Source of the DNA: Bacteroidales bacterium
GTDB lineage: Bacteria > Bacteroidota > Bacteroidia > Bacteroidales > UBA932
Direction of reading: 5' to 3'
Length of the DNA stretch: 41,957 nt
NCBI GenBank assembly: GCA_016290835.1
Contig: JAEEVG010000017.1
Coordinates: 1 to 41,957, forward strand
Shown piece after piece: positions 1-7,528 of the stretch; position 1 is the stretch's first letter, and each line of letters opens with the position of its first letter. A program made the translations under genes and the position numbers. The notes below the pieces were generated by a model. That model saw only the letters and a list, made by a program, of their open reading frames with translations. It was not told the DNA's origin and did no database searches.

Positions 1-2
1 TC

Positions 3-1082
3 TCCGCCTACTGGATCCTGGTGGCCAACGGCTGGATGCAGAATCCGGTCGGCACCAGCTTCAACCCCGACACCGTCCGCAGCGAGATGGCTTCCGCGGC
101 CGCTTTCTGGGAGGTGGTCACCAACCCCGTGGCCGTCAGCAAATTCTTCCACTCCGTGACGAGCGGCTGGGTGACCGGTGGCGTGTTCACGGTGGGCGTG
201 AGCGCCTGGTACCTGCTGAAAGGCCGCCAGAAGCAATTCGCGCTCCGGAGCATGCTCATTGGCGGACTCGTGGGCCTCGTGGGCAGCGCGGCCGTGATGC
301 TCTCCGGCGACGCTTCAGGCGTGCATGCGGCCGAGTTCCAGCCGATGAAACTGGCTGCGGCCGAGGGCTTACAGGACGGCGGCCGGGGGGCGTCTTTCAC
401 CATCGTCCCCGGTATCAAGGTGCCGAAAATGCTCTCGATCCTCGCCACGCACGACCCCGACGGCTTCGTCCCGGGCATCAATGACATTTTGAACGGCTAT
501 ACGGGCAACGACGGCACCCCCGTCCCCTCCGTGGCGGAGAAAATGCGGCGCGGGCGTACGGCGCTCGATGCGCTGGCTACCTACCGCGCCCTGCGCGAAA
601 GCGATCCCGCGGGAGCGGCGCAGGCCCGGGCGGTGCTGGAGGAAAACGTGCAGTATATGGGCTACGGACACCTCGCCGCGCCGGAGGACGTGGTGCCGCC
701 GGTGGGCGTGGTCTTCTGGGCCTTCCGCCTGATGATCGGCCTGGGGATGCTGTGCGCCCTGGTGCTGCTGCTCTCCGTCTGGTTCGCCTGGAAGGACAAG
801 ATCACCGGGAAGAAGTGGCTGCTGTGGGCGGCGATCATCTGCATCCCGCTGGTGTACCTCTGCGGCCAGTGCGGCTGGATCGTGGCCGAAGTGGGCCGCC
901 AACCCTGGACCATCCAGGGCCTGCTGCCGGTGAACGTGGCGATCTCGAGCCTGAGCGCCGGCGCGGTGAAGACGACCTTCTTCGTCTTCCTGGGCGTCTT
1001 CGCCCTCTTCCTGATCATCGAAATCCGCATCCTGCTCGCAGCGATCCGGAAAGGACCTGAATTTGAACCTGAAAACGTCTAG
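3..1082 (+). CDS. cydA: cytochrome bd ubiquinol oxidase subunit I, C-terminal part (5' end outside window)
   Basis: This is the catalytic subunit of the inner-membrane quinol:O2 oxidoreductase that lets anaerobes use or remove traces of oxygen. The reading frame is open from the first base, so the N-terminus and the first heme ligand lie outside the window. The first residues read SAYWILVANGWMQNPVG, the conserved CydA helix block. A Q-loop region with DGFVPGIND follows (about 462-488), then the family motif GWIVAEVGRQPW (873-908) and a final membrane helix. The stop TAG at 1080-1082 lies 3 bp before cydB, so the two genes are one operon. The identification is secure; only the missing 5' part is unknown. 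Confidence 0.95.
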   Translation, partial: SAYWILVANGWMQNPVGTSFNPDTVRSEMASAAAFWEVVTNPVAVSKFFHSVTSGWVTGGVFTVGVSAWYLLKGRQKQFALRSMLIGGLVGLVGSAAVMLSGDASGVHAAEFQPMKLAAAEGLQDGGRGASFTIVPGIKVPKMLSILATHDPDGFVPGINDILNGYTGNDGTPVPSVAEKMRRGRTALDALATYRALRESDPAGAAQARAVLEENVQYMGYGHLAAPEDVVPPVGVVFWAFRLMIGLGMLCALVLLLSVWFAWKDKITGKKWLLWAAIICIPLVYLCGQCGWIVAEVGRQPWTIQGLLPVNVAISSLSAGAVKTTFFVFLGVFALFLIIEIRILLAAIRKGPEFEPENV

Positions 1083-1085
1083 ACC

Positions 1086-2225
1086 ATGGCATACGAGTTC
1101 TTGCAAAACTATTGGTGGGTCCTGATCGCCCTGCTGGGCGGTCTGCTCGTGGCCCTGATGTTCGTCCAGGGCGCCAACCTGCACCTGGGCAACCGAATGC
1201 TCGATGATACGCAGAAGCGGATGATCCTCAACGCCACCGGACGCAAGTGGGAGCTGACTTTCACGACGCTCGTCACCTTCGGCGGTGCGTTCTTCGCTTC
1301 CTTCCCGCTGTTCTACAGCACCAGTTTCGGCGGCGCCTACTGGGTGTGGGTCCTGCTGCTGATCAGCTTCGTCTTCCAGGCGGTCTCCTACGAATTCCAG
1401 AACAAGAAGGAGAACCTGCTGGGCGTCAAGGGATTCCGCGTCGCCCTGATGGTCAACGGCCTGCTGGCCCCGTTCCTGGTGGGCACGGCCGTGGGCACCT
1501 TCTTCACGGGATCTCCCTTCACCGTGGACAAACTGGCCATCGCCGACGCCTCCGCCCCCGTGATCAGCACCTGGGGCAGCGCCTGGCACGGTCTGGAGGC
1601 CCTCGGGCAATTCCACGCCGTACTGCTGGGATGCACCCTGATGTTCCTGGCGGCCATCCTGGGCGCCCTCTTCGTGATCCAGAATGTGGATGACGGAGAT
1701 ATCCACACCAAGATGCGCCGCAGCCTGAAAGGCTATGCCGGCGCGTTCCTGCTATTCTTCCTGGCCTGGGCGCTCATCCTGCTCCTGCGGCCGGGTTATG
1801 CCGTCTCCGAAGACGGCGTGGTGAGCCTGGAGAAATACAAATACCTGCACAACCTGCTGCAGATGCCCGTCGTGCTGTCGATGCTGCTTGCGGGCGTGGT
1901 GCTGGTGCTCTGGGGAATCTGGAAAGGGGCCTTCACCCCGTCCCGCATCGGCTTCTGGCTCACCGCTCCGGGCACGGTCCTGGTGGTGATGGCGGTCTTC
2001 TTCCTGGCCGGATTCAACGGCACGGCCTACTACCCGTCCTGCACCGACCTCCAGAGTTCGCTGACCATACGCAACAGCTCCTCCAGCTACTTCACCCTCC
2101 AGGTGATGTCCTGGGTGTCCCTGCTGATTCCCTTCGTGCTGGCGTACATCGTCTTCGCCTGGCGGGCGATGGACCGCAAGAAAATCAACGCCTTCGAGAT
2201 CGAAGGCCCTTCGGACAAATATTGA
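1086..2225 (+). CDS. cydB: cytochrome bd ubiquinol oxidase subunit II
   Basis: This is the 379-residue partner subunit of CydA. It has about nine hydrophobic segments. The N-terminus MAYEFLQNYWWVLIALLGGLL and the block LHLGNRMLDDTQKRMILNATGRKWE are typical of CydB. It begins 3 bp after cydA, which implies co-transcription and translational coupling. The ATG at 1086 is the only good start at the junction. No cydX or cydCD gene follows; the next gene, at 2238, lies on the opposite strand. Length and hydropathy are normal for the Bacteroidota form. Confidence 0.95.
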   Translation: MAYEFLQNYWWVLIALLGGLLVALMFVQGANLHLGNRMLDDTQKRMILNATGRKWELTFTTLVTFGGAFFASFPLFYSTSFGGAYWVWVLLLISFVFQAVSYEFQNKKENLLGVKGFRVALMVNGLLAPFLVGTAVGTFFTGSPFTVDKLAIADASAPVISTWGSAWHGLEALGQFHAVLLGCTLMFLAAILGALFVIQNVDDGDIHTKMRRSLKGYAGAFLLFFLAWALILLLRPGYAVSEDGVVSLEKYKYLHNLLQMPVVLSMLLAGVVLVLWGIWKGAFTPSRIGFWLTAPGTVLVVMAVFFLAGFNGTAYYPSCTDLQSSLTIRNSSSSYFTLQVMSWVSLLIPFVLAYIVFAWRAMDRKKINAFEIEGPSDKY

Positions 2226-2237
2226 CGCGCCCGCGCC

Positions 2238-3173
2238 TTACATCCGCGAATAAGAGAAAAGGAGCAGCCCCGCTCCGATCAGCAGGTAGAAAAGGACGGT
2301 GAAGCCGAGGTAGAGGAGTCCGGTCTTGATCGTAAGGCCGAACGCTTCCCGCTTGCGCAGGCCCAGCATCTGCGTGTAGTCGATCAGCAGCAGGATGCCC
2401 ATCAGCAGGACGCCCAGCTGCGTCGTCTTGCCCAGGGTCAGGATCAGCGCCAGCAACAGGAAGGTACAGTACTGGCATAGGACATAGGCCGACGCGGCCG
2501 CCGCGCCGGACAGGCTGATCCGGTATTTGCGGAGCAGGATGGCCATCGAGAGCCACAGGAGCAGGAAGTTGTCCAGGAAGATGGGGACGCCTTTGCCCCG
2601 GAGGTCCGCCTCGACAGCGGCGAGGGACCCCTTCCACGGGGTATCGACGGCCTCCGGATACAGGTCCAGGTGTGTCAGGATGAGGGTCGAGCTCGCGGTC
2701 TTGACAAGCGAGTTATAGAAGCGTTGCGCCTTTTCATTCATCTCGTTGTCGTGAAGTTCCGTATTGCCGTGCAGGGCTTCGAGCACCCCGTCGCCGAAGC
2801 CCTTGTGGTTGTAGTTCGGCTGCACGATGGAGAGCAGGAGGGTGAACACCGAATAGAAGACCAGCAGGGCGGTGAAAGGGGCCAGATACCGTTCGTGCTG
2901 GCCGCGCAGGATGTAGTCACGCATCATATAGCCCGGCCGGGCGAACAGGTGGGCGAAGGTGCGCTTGCCGTCCCCGTTCAGGAACGGGATGACCTCGAAG
3001 GCGCCGATATACACGCTGTCGCCTTTCTTGCGGAGCTTTTTGGGCTTCCGCTCTTTGCGGGGTTTGGACGCTTTGTGCCAGGGGAGGTATCCCAGTTCGC
3101 AGTAGATGTGATAGAGGCGCCGGCGCGTCCGGAACCAGTCGGAGAGGCGTTGCAGGACAGTCGTTTTCGGCAT
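2238..3173 (-). CDS. DUF3667-type membrane protein
   Basis: This 311-residue protein has a basic N-terminal third (KPRKERKPKKLRKK around residues 37-50) and then roughly five hydrophobic segments. The stretch with RTFAHLFARPGYMMRDYILRG, followed by RYLAPFTALL, matches the signature of DUF3667, a membrane family almost confined to Bacteroidota. Its biochemical role is unknown. A periplasmic or extracytoplasmic loop separates the first helix from the rest (about residues 125-200). The ATG at 3173 lies 3 bp after the stop of the Nudix regulator gene, so the two are probably one transcript from the promoter at 3877-3885. The family call rests on motif recognition; no function is inferred. Confidence 0.75.
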   Translation of the reverse strand: MPKTTVLQRLSDWFRTRRRLYHIYCELGYLPWHKASKPRKERKPKKLRKKGDSVYIGAFEVIPFLNGDGKRTFAHLFARPGYMMRDYILRGQHERYLAPFTALLVFYSVFTLLLSIVQPNYNHKGFGDGVLEALHGNTELHDNEMNEKAQRFYNSLVKTASSTLILTHLDLYPEAVDTPWKGSLAAVEADLRGKGVPIFLDNFLLLWLSMAILLRKYRISLSGAAAASAYVLCQYCTFLLLALILTLGKTTQLGVLLMGILLLIDYTQMLGLRKREAFGLTIKTGLLYLGFTVLFYLLIGAGLLLFSYSRM

Positions 3174-3176
3174 CGT

Positions 3177-3860
3177 TTAAAACTCCAGTTTAAACCCTTT
3201 TGACTTCATTTCTTTATACTGGTCCGCATTGAAGCGGTAGCGCACCGGAATCCGGCTTCCGGTCCCTGCGGGCCGTTCCTCCGCCTGCTCCAGGATGCCC
3301 AGTTTCAGCATCTTCCCGGCGAAGTTGCGCCGGTCGAAGCGGACCTCCAGGATGGCCTCGTAGAGGCTCTGCAGCTGGGGCATCGTGAACACCTCGGGCA
3401 GCAGTTCGAATCCCACCGGCTCGAAATGGATCTTCTCGCGGAGCTTGCCCAGGGCCACCCGCAGGATGCGGTCGTGGTCGAAGGCCAGCGCCGGCACCTC
3501 CCCGATGGGGAACCAGCGCGCGGCCGCCGCGTCGTCGCCGCCCTGCACTTCGGCCTTGCGGACCAGGGCGTAGAATGCGATCGTGATCACCCGCTCCCGC
3601 GGGTCCCGGTTCACCTCCGTGAAGCAGCCGAACTGCTCGATGAAGGCGGTCTCGAGCCCGGTCTCCTCACGCAGTTCCCGCCGGGCGCCGGTCTCCGCAT
3701 CTTCATCAATGTTCATGAAGCCGCCCGGGAAGGCCCAGCAGCCTCTGTACGGCTCGATGCCGCGCTCCACCAGGAGCACGGAGAGGCCTTCTTTGACATC
3801 ATAACCGAAGATGACGCAGTCGGTCGTCACCGCCGGATGGGGATACTTGTAAGTATACAC
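3177..3860 (-). CDS. Nudix hydrolase domain / winged-helix transcriptional regulator (NrtR/AraR-like)
   Basis: A GTG start at 3860 gives 227 residues beginning (M)YTYKYPHPAVTTDC, the usual start of this family. The longer frame upstream would run through the promoter and into the neighbouring gene. Residues 47-69 form an intact Nudix box (G-x5-E-x7-REL-x-EE-x-GL). The C-terminal part, about 150-227, is the winged-helix domain (LPEVFTMPQLQSLYEAIL, then FAGKMLKLGIL) seen in NrtR and in the Bacteroides arabinose regulator AraR. Many such regulators have a degenerate Nudix box; this one keeps all catalytic positions, so it may hydrolyse as well as bind a nucleotide-sugar or NAD-type ligand. It sits directly upstream of the DUF3667 gene and divergent from a GNAT gene. 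Its ligand and targets cannot be read from the window. Confidence 0.85.
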   Translation of the reverse strand: MYTYKYPHPAVTTDCVIFGYDVKEGLSVLLVERGIEPYRGCWAFPGGFMNIDEDAETGARRELREETGLETAFIEQFGCFTEVNRDPRERVITIAFYALVRKAEVQGGDDAAAARWFPIGEVPALAFDHDRILRVALGKLREKIHFEPVGFELLPEVFTMPQLQSLYEAILEVRFDRRNFAGKMLKLGILEQAEERPAGTGSRIPVRYRFNADQYKEMKSKGFKLEF

Positions 3861-3876
3861 GTTGTGTGATTTTGAC

Positions 3877-3885
3877 GCAAAGATA
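3877..3885 (-). promoter_or_regulatory. Bacteroidota -7 promoter element for the Nudix-DUF3667 operon
   Basis: The minus strand reads TATCTTTGC, a perfect TAnnTTTG element. A TTTG -33 box lies 20 bp upstream. The GTG start at 3860 is 16 bp downstream, which supports the short form of the gene. Confidence 0.8.
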
Positions 3886-3939
3886 GGGAGAATAACACGA
3901 AACGCCAAAGAAATCGTGGGATAATCAGGCAGAAAAGTG

Positions 3940-3948
3940 TATATTTGC
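3940..3948 (+). promoter_or_regulatory. Bacteroidota -7 promoter element for the GNAT gene
   Basis: The plus strand reads TATATTTGC, ending 6 bp before the ATG at 3955. The expected start of transcription falls on or next to the A of the start codon, so the mRNA should be leaderless. A clear -33 box is not seen. Confidence 0.7.
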
Positions 3949-3954
3949 CGCGAT

Positions 3955-4449
3955 ATGAACAAGTTGACCATCCGCGAAGCCCGTGCTGCCGACATCCCGG
4001 CCATCCTGCCGGTCCTGGAGGCCGCCCGGGGCATCATGGTCGCGAGCGGCAACACTTCGCAGTGGCAGGCCGGCTATCCGGCGGCGGGCGACATCCTGCG
4101 GGACATCGCCCGCGGGGGCGGATTCGTCGTCCTGGAAGGGGAGCGGATCGTCGCCTATTTCGCCTTTCTGCCTTCGCCGGAGCCCACCTACTCGGTCATC
4201 TACGGCGGCCGCTGGCTGGACGACACCCGGCCCTACCACGTCATCCACCGCCTGGCCAGCTACCCCGAGGTCCACGGCATCTTCCGGACTGTGCTGGACT
4301 GGTGCTCCGCACGGGAGGAGAACCTGCGCATCGACACCCACCGCGACAACCACATCATGCAGCACTGCATCCTCGGCTACGGGTTCCGCTACTGTGGAAT
4401 CATCCTCCTGCTGAACGGAGACGAACGCCTGGCCTATCAGAAGCTATAA
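3955..4449 (+). CDS. GNAT family N-acetyltransferase
   Basis: This 164-residue single-domain acetyltransferase should transfer acetyl from acetyl-CoA to an unidentified amine. The N-terminus MNKLTIREARAADIPAIL is the classic first strand and helix of GNAT. The central part GGGFVVLEGERIVAYFAF is the beta2-beta3 hairpin. The C-terminal HRDNHIMQHCILGYGFRYCG is the final helix-strand segment (N-x-x-M-x-x-x-x-x-x-G-F). The start at 3955 is preferred over upstream triplets because the promoter element ends at 3948. The gene is divergent from the Nudix regulator with only about 94 bp between the starts, so that regulator could also control it. The substrate is unknown. Confidence 0.85.
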   Translation: MNKLTIREARAADIPAILPVLEAARGIMVASGNTSQWQAGYPAAGDILRDIARGGGFVVLEGERIVAYFAFLPSPEPTYSVIYGGRWLDDTRPYHVIHRLASYPEVHGIFRTVLDWCSAREENLRIDTHRDNHIMQHCILGYGFRYCGIILLLNGDERLAYQKL

Positions 4450-4451
4450 AA

Positions 4452-4485
4452 ACAAAGGCACCTGCAGAAATGCAAGTGCCTTTGT
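4452..4485. terminator. intrinsic terminator, best used by the tRNA gene on the minus strand
   Basis: A perfect 10-bp stem (ACAAAGGCAC / GTGCCTTTGT) is topped by TGCA-gaaa-TGCA. On the minus strand it is followed by GTTTTTAT, a good U-tract for ending the tRNA-Pro transcript. On the plus strand the tail is poorer, but it can also end the GNAT gene, whose stop is at 4447-4449. Confidence 0.8.
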
Positions 4486-4493
4486 CTTACCTG

Positions 4494-4566
4494 TCTGGGT
4501 GACTCGACTTGAACGAGCGACCTCCTGGTCCCTAACCAGGTGCGCTACCAACTGCGCCACACCCAG
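4494..4566 (-). tRNA. tRNA-Pro (anticodon AGG)
   Basis: The 73-nt cloverleaf folds cleanly. The acceptor stem is CTGGGTG/CACCCAG, the D stem GCGC/GCGC, the anticodon stem CCTGG/CCAGG with loop TTAGGGA, and the T stem GCTCG/CGAGT with loop TTCAAGT. Positions 34-36 read AGG, which decodes proline CCU. Identity features of tRNA-Pro are present (C1-G72, A73, G35, G36, G37). The 3' CCA is not encoded (ACAG follows). A34 is unusual in bacterial tRNA-Pro, where GGG or TGG is normal. The gene has its own promoter (4585-4593) and terminator (4452-4485). Confidence 0.93.
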
Positions 4567-4584
4567 ATGCCCTCGAAAGGGACT

Positions 4585-4593
4585 GCAAAGATA
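4585..4593 (-). promoter_or_regulatory. Bacteroidota -7 promoter element for tRNA-Pro
   Basis: The minus strand reads TATCTTTGC, 18 bp upstream of the mature tRNA 5' end. This implies a short 5' leader removed by RNase P. Confidence 0.75.
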
Positions 4594-4624
4594 GTAATTT
4601 TTTCAGAAAAGCATCCCTTTTCGG

Positions 4625-4641
4625 AAAAAATCTTTCAGATT
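4625..4641 (-). terminator. weak terminator-like hairpin after the DUF4301 gene
   Basis: On the minus strand a 5-bp stem AATCT/AGATT with a 3-nt loop runs into six T. It lies 7 bp after the DUF4301 stop. The stem is short and AT-rich, so the call is tentative. Confidence 0.4.
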
Positions 4642-4647
4642 CCGGGA

Positions 4648-6147
4648 TCAGCCTTGCTGGTGCGGCTCGCGCAGCAGGTCGAGCACGACCTTGACCGGAT
4701 TGAAGGTCTCGATCGGGACCTCGACGAAGAGGGTGTTCCAGTCGGACATCGAACCGTTCCACAGGCCCGGGAGCTCGAGCGCGCGGAGTTCGCGGCCCTG
4801 GTAGCTCTTGGCGCTGATCAGTCCGGTCTCCTCATCCACATAGTCCAGCAGATTGAACTTCGTGCCGTCGTGGCGGCGCAGGCAGCATACCAGGTCGACC
4901 GGGTTAAAGTGCGTCGCGGCTTTCAGGGCGGCGACGGCCTGCGGGTCGTCGGGATTGATCTGCGCACCCTCGAGGATTTGCAGGGAGGTGGAGCCGTCCT
5001 TGTCGCGGATGATGAAGGGGCCGCCGCCCGGTTCGCCCAGGTTCTTGACCATACCGCAGACGCGGATGGGCCGGTCGAGCTTGGCGCGCAGCAGTTCGGC
5101 GCGGTCGCGGCTGTCCTTGGCCTCGGGAATCTCGATGCAGAGTTCGTCGCGCAGGAAGTCCTCGATCTCGTTGCAGAGCTCCTGGCATTCCGGCGTGGCG
5201 AAGGGGTCGTCCAGGAACACGTTGTTGCCGGGGATGAAGGCAAAGTCACGCATTTCCTTGCGCATCAGGGTGAGTTGGTCCAGCGCGAAGATGTAGCCCT
5301 GGATACAGTCGCGCAACTCCAGCGCGCGGCCCATCAGGACCTTCTTCCAGCGATAGGTGGCGGGCTGCATGCGCTCCACGCAGACATTGTCTATGTTCTT
5401 GATGCTCACCAGCTCCGCATCCAGGTCGTTGAGGTTGTAGATCAGGGCGCCGTGGCCGGCGGGGCGCGTCAGGATGCTGCCGTCCTCTTTGAGGAAAGGC
5501 TTACCCTCGGCGTCCACGGCCAGGGTGTCGGTCTCCTTGGCCTGGTAGGTGAAGCGGACGTTGTAGCGCACGCCGTAGCGCTGCTCATAGACCGGGCGGA
5601 TCTCCTCCACGGCGGCCTCGAACAGGGCGCGGTGCTCCGGGGAGATGGTGACCACGAGGTCCACGCTCCCGTCGGCGTTACGCATATAGGCCTGTCCCTC
5701 GACGAAGTGCTCCGCCAGGGCGGTGCGTACTTCGTCCGGGTAGCGGTGGAACTTCAGCACGCCCTTGGGCTTGCTGCCGTAGCCCAGGCCGGGCTCGGTG
5801 AGCAGGGTGCGGGCGGTCTCCGCCGGATCAAAGGGGGCGGTCCCGAAGACCTCGGGGCTGTAGAAGGCGAATTTCTCCAGGTTGGCGGCGAGCTTTTGCG
5901 TGGCCGCGTTGGGCGTTTCCATACCGGCGAAGATGTCCTTGAACATCCGGGAAGCGGCCCCGGAGGCAGGCACGAACTTGCAGCGGCCGGCCACTTCGGC
6001 CTCCTCGGCGTAGCGGATGGCTTCGTCCTGCCGTTCCTCGCTCAGGACCTCGATGCCGTGGCCGGGGGTGGCGGGGGCGTCGATCTTGAGCCAGGGGAAT
6101 CCTTTGCGGAAGCGCTCGATCTGAGCATTCATTGTAGCTTTGTCCAT
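4648..6147 (-). CDS. DUF4301 family protein (nucleotidyltransferase-like fold suspected)
   Basis: The ATG at 6147 gives 499 residues, the usual size for DUF4301. The TTG further upstream, overlapping the pdxB stop, is less likely. DUF4301 proteins are found mainly in Bacteroidota and have no assigned reaction. Residues 58-70 read FVPASGAASRMFK, close to the glycine-rich G-x-G-x-R-x-x-P-x-x-K loop of sugar-phosphate nucleotidyltransferases. RPAGHGALIYNLNDL (mid-protein) resembles the PxGHG segment of UDP-sugar pyrophosphorylases. A transferase-like role on a phosphorylated substrate is therefore an inference. It is the last gene of recF-dciA-pdxB-DUF4301 and begins 26 bp after pdxB. Confidence 0.8.
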   Translation of the reverse strand: MDKATMNAQIERFRKGFPWLKIDAPATPGHGIEVLSEERQDEAIRYAEEAEVAGRCKFVPASGAASRMFKDIFAGMETPNAATQKLAANLEKFAFYSPEVFGTAPFDPAETARTLLTEPGLGYGSKPKGVLKFHRYPDEVRTALAEHFVEGQAYMRNADGSVDLVVTISPEHRALFEAAVEEIRPVYEQRYGVRYNVRFTYQAKETDTLAVDAEGKPFLKEDGSILTRPAGHGALIYNLNDLDAELVSIKNIDNVCVERMQPATYRWKKVLMGRALELRDCIQGYIFALDQLTLMRKEMRDFAFIPGNNVFLDDPFATPECQELCNEIEDFLRDELCIEIPEAKDSRDRAELLRAKLDRPIRVCGMVKNLGEPGGGPFIIRDKDGSTSLQILEGAQINPDDPQAVAALKAATHFNPVDLVCCLRRHDGTKFNLLDYVDEETGLISAKSYQGRELRALELPGLWNGSMSDWNTLFVEVPIETFNPVKVVLDLLREPHQQG

Positions 6148-6173
6148 AGTGTTATCAATTGGAGGGTTTATGA

Positions 6174-7205
6174 TCAAAAATAAAACTCGCGCCGGTAACT
6201 GTAGTCCGCCCGCAGTTCGCTGAAGCGGTCGGGGTTGAGCCGGAACATGAAGTCATCGGTGAAGATGGGATAGTTATATTGGATGATCGAGGCGATCTGG
6301 CCCTGGTCCTTGTCGTGGGCATCGATCTTTACTGCCTGATATTCAATGATTTCCGTGGTAGGGAAGAATTCGTACAGACTGGACAGGCCGAAGAAGCGGG
6401 CCACCGCGCGGATCGCCTGGGAAGTGCCGATCTGCTTGCCCTGCAGGGTATAGCCGGCGATGTGGGGCGTGGCGATGTCCACGAGGTCCATCAGCTCCCG
6501 GTTGATATTGGGTTCGTGGCACCAGGTGTCGAGGGCCACGGGACCGAGCCGGGGGATGGCCGCGATGAGGTCTTCTTCCACCACGAGTTCGCCCTGGGCC
6601 GTATTGATGAAGAAGGCGCCGGGCTTCATCTTGGCGAAGAAATCGGCGTTTGCCATCCCGCGCGTGACCTCGTTGACGGGGATGTGCAGGGTCACGATGT
6701 CCGAGCCGGCGAGCAGGGTGTCCAGATCGTGGAACTCATTGTGCCACTCCTTGGAGGCCCGCCAGGGATCGTAGCGCAGGATCTTGAAACCCAGGGCCAG
6801 GGCCATTTCCTCCACGCGGGAACCCGCGGTGCCAATCCCGATGATGCCGATCGTGGCGCCGCTCAGGGAGATGCTCTTCCGGGCGGCCAGGCCGTAGAGG
6901 GCGGAGAAGACATAGTTCGTCACCCCGCCGGCGTTGCAGCCGGATGCATTCTGCACGAAGATGCCGTGCTCCTGGCACCAGGCCTGGTCGATATTGTCCA
7001 TGCTCACGGTGGCGGTGGCGATGATCTTGACCGGGGTGCCCTCGAGCAGGGCGGCGTCGCAGCGGGTGCGGGTGCGGATGATGAGGGCATCGGCGTCCAG
7101 CAGGTCCGCGCGGCAGATATCCGGACCTTCCTTGTAGAGCACTTCGGCGAAGGGCTCGAACACCCCTTCCACAAAGGGTATGGCCTTGTCGACGACGATT
7201 TTCAT
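6174..7205 (-). CDS. pdxB: 4-phosphoerythronate dehydrogenase (vitamin B6 pathway), catalytic Arg replaced
   Basis: This 343-residue D-2-hydroxyacid dehydrogenase oxidises 4-phospho-D-erythronate in the deoxyxylulose-5-phosphate-dependent PLP pathway. The MKIVVDKAIPFVEGVFEPFA start and the TPHIAGYTLQGK block (246-257) are diagnostic of PdxB. The NAD-binding loop is GIIGIGTAGSRV (about 120-131). The acid and histidine of the active site are present (HEP 230-232, TPHIAG), but the usual N-x-x-R-G motif reads NTAQG at 201-205. The arginine that binds the substrate carboxylate and carbonyl is thus Gln204. The substrate-side loop TATVSMDNID also differs from the usual TATIGxDHID. Activity may be lowered or shifted. 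The ATG overlaps the dciA stop by 4 bp. Confidence 0.88.
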   Translation of the reverse strand: MKIVVDKAIPFVEGVFEPFAEVLYKEGPDICRADLLDADALIIRTRTRCDAALLEGTPVKIIATATVSMDNIDQAWCQEHGIFVQNASGCNAGGVTNYVFSALYGLAARKSISLSGATIGIIGIGTAGSRVEEMALALGFKILRYDPWRASKEWHNEFHDLDTLLAGSDIVTLHIPVNEVTRGMANADFFAKMKPGAFFINTAQGELVVEEDLIAAIPRLGPVALDTWCHEPNINRELMDLVDIATPHIAGYTLQGKQIGTSQAIRAVARFFGLSSLYEFFPTTEIIEYQAVKIDAHDKDQGQIASIIQYNYPIFTDDFMFRLNPDRFSELRADYSYRREFYF

Positions 7206-7528
7206 TTCAGGATCAATTCGCGGACGAAGCCGGTGCGGGCATCATCCCGGGTGAATAATTCGTCCTCCTCGAGCAGGGTATTGATCCGCCGGAGCAGCGC
7301 GTCCCGCTGGAAAGAGAGCTGGCTGCGCACCACCGAGGAATTCACGGTGATGTAAAGCCGACCTTCGCGGAAAAAGCGCCGCACGGTATAGGATCCGGCA
7401 CCCGAGGCGGCGTCCCAGGCGGCGAAGATGCGCTGGGTATTGAGCGGCGCGGTGAGGCGCTCGGCCTTGAGGTAATCGCGGATGAGCTCGGACAGGGGGA
7501 CGGCGGTCTTGCGCTGGACTCTACTCAT
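7202..7528 (-). CDS. DUF721 / DciA-like protein
   Basis: This small protein of 108 residues has the DUF721 core: PLSELIRDYL near the N-terminus, then AAWDAASGAGS, and a VNSSVVRSQLSFQRDALLRRIN strand-helix block. Proteobacterial DciA of this family interacts with the replicative helicase DnaB and helps load it. The short Bacteroidota form is assumed to do a related job, but this is not shown here. It overlaps recF upstream by 8 bp and pdxB downstream by 4 bp, so the genes are translationally coupled. Association with recF is common and fits a role in replication or repair. Confidence 0.8.
   Translation of the reverse strand: MSRVQRKTAVPLSELIRDYLKAERLTAPLNTQRIFAAWDAASGAGSYTVRRFFREGRLYITVNSSVVRSQLSFQRDALLRRINTLLEEDELFTRDDARTGFVRELILK

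Noticed and set aside
369-1706. 445-codon open frame antisense to cydAB, and many other long antisense frames in the window
   Set aside because: GC-rich coding DNA produces long open shadow frames. The products are low-complexity, and the opposite strand carries conserved families throughout.
2226-2237. Terminator between convergent cydB and DUF3667 genes
   Set aside because: The gap is only 12 bp and no convincing stem with a T-run is present on either strand.
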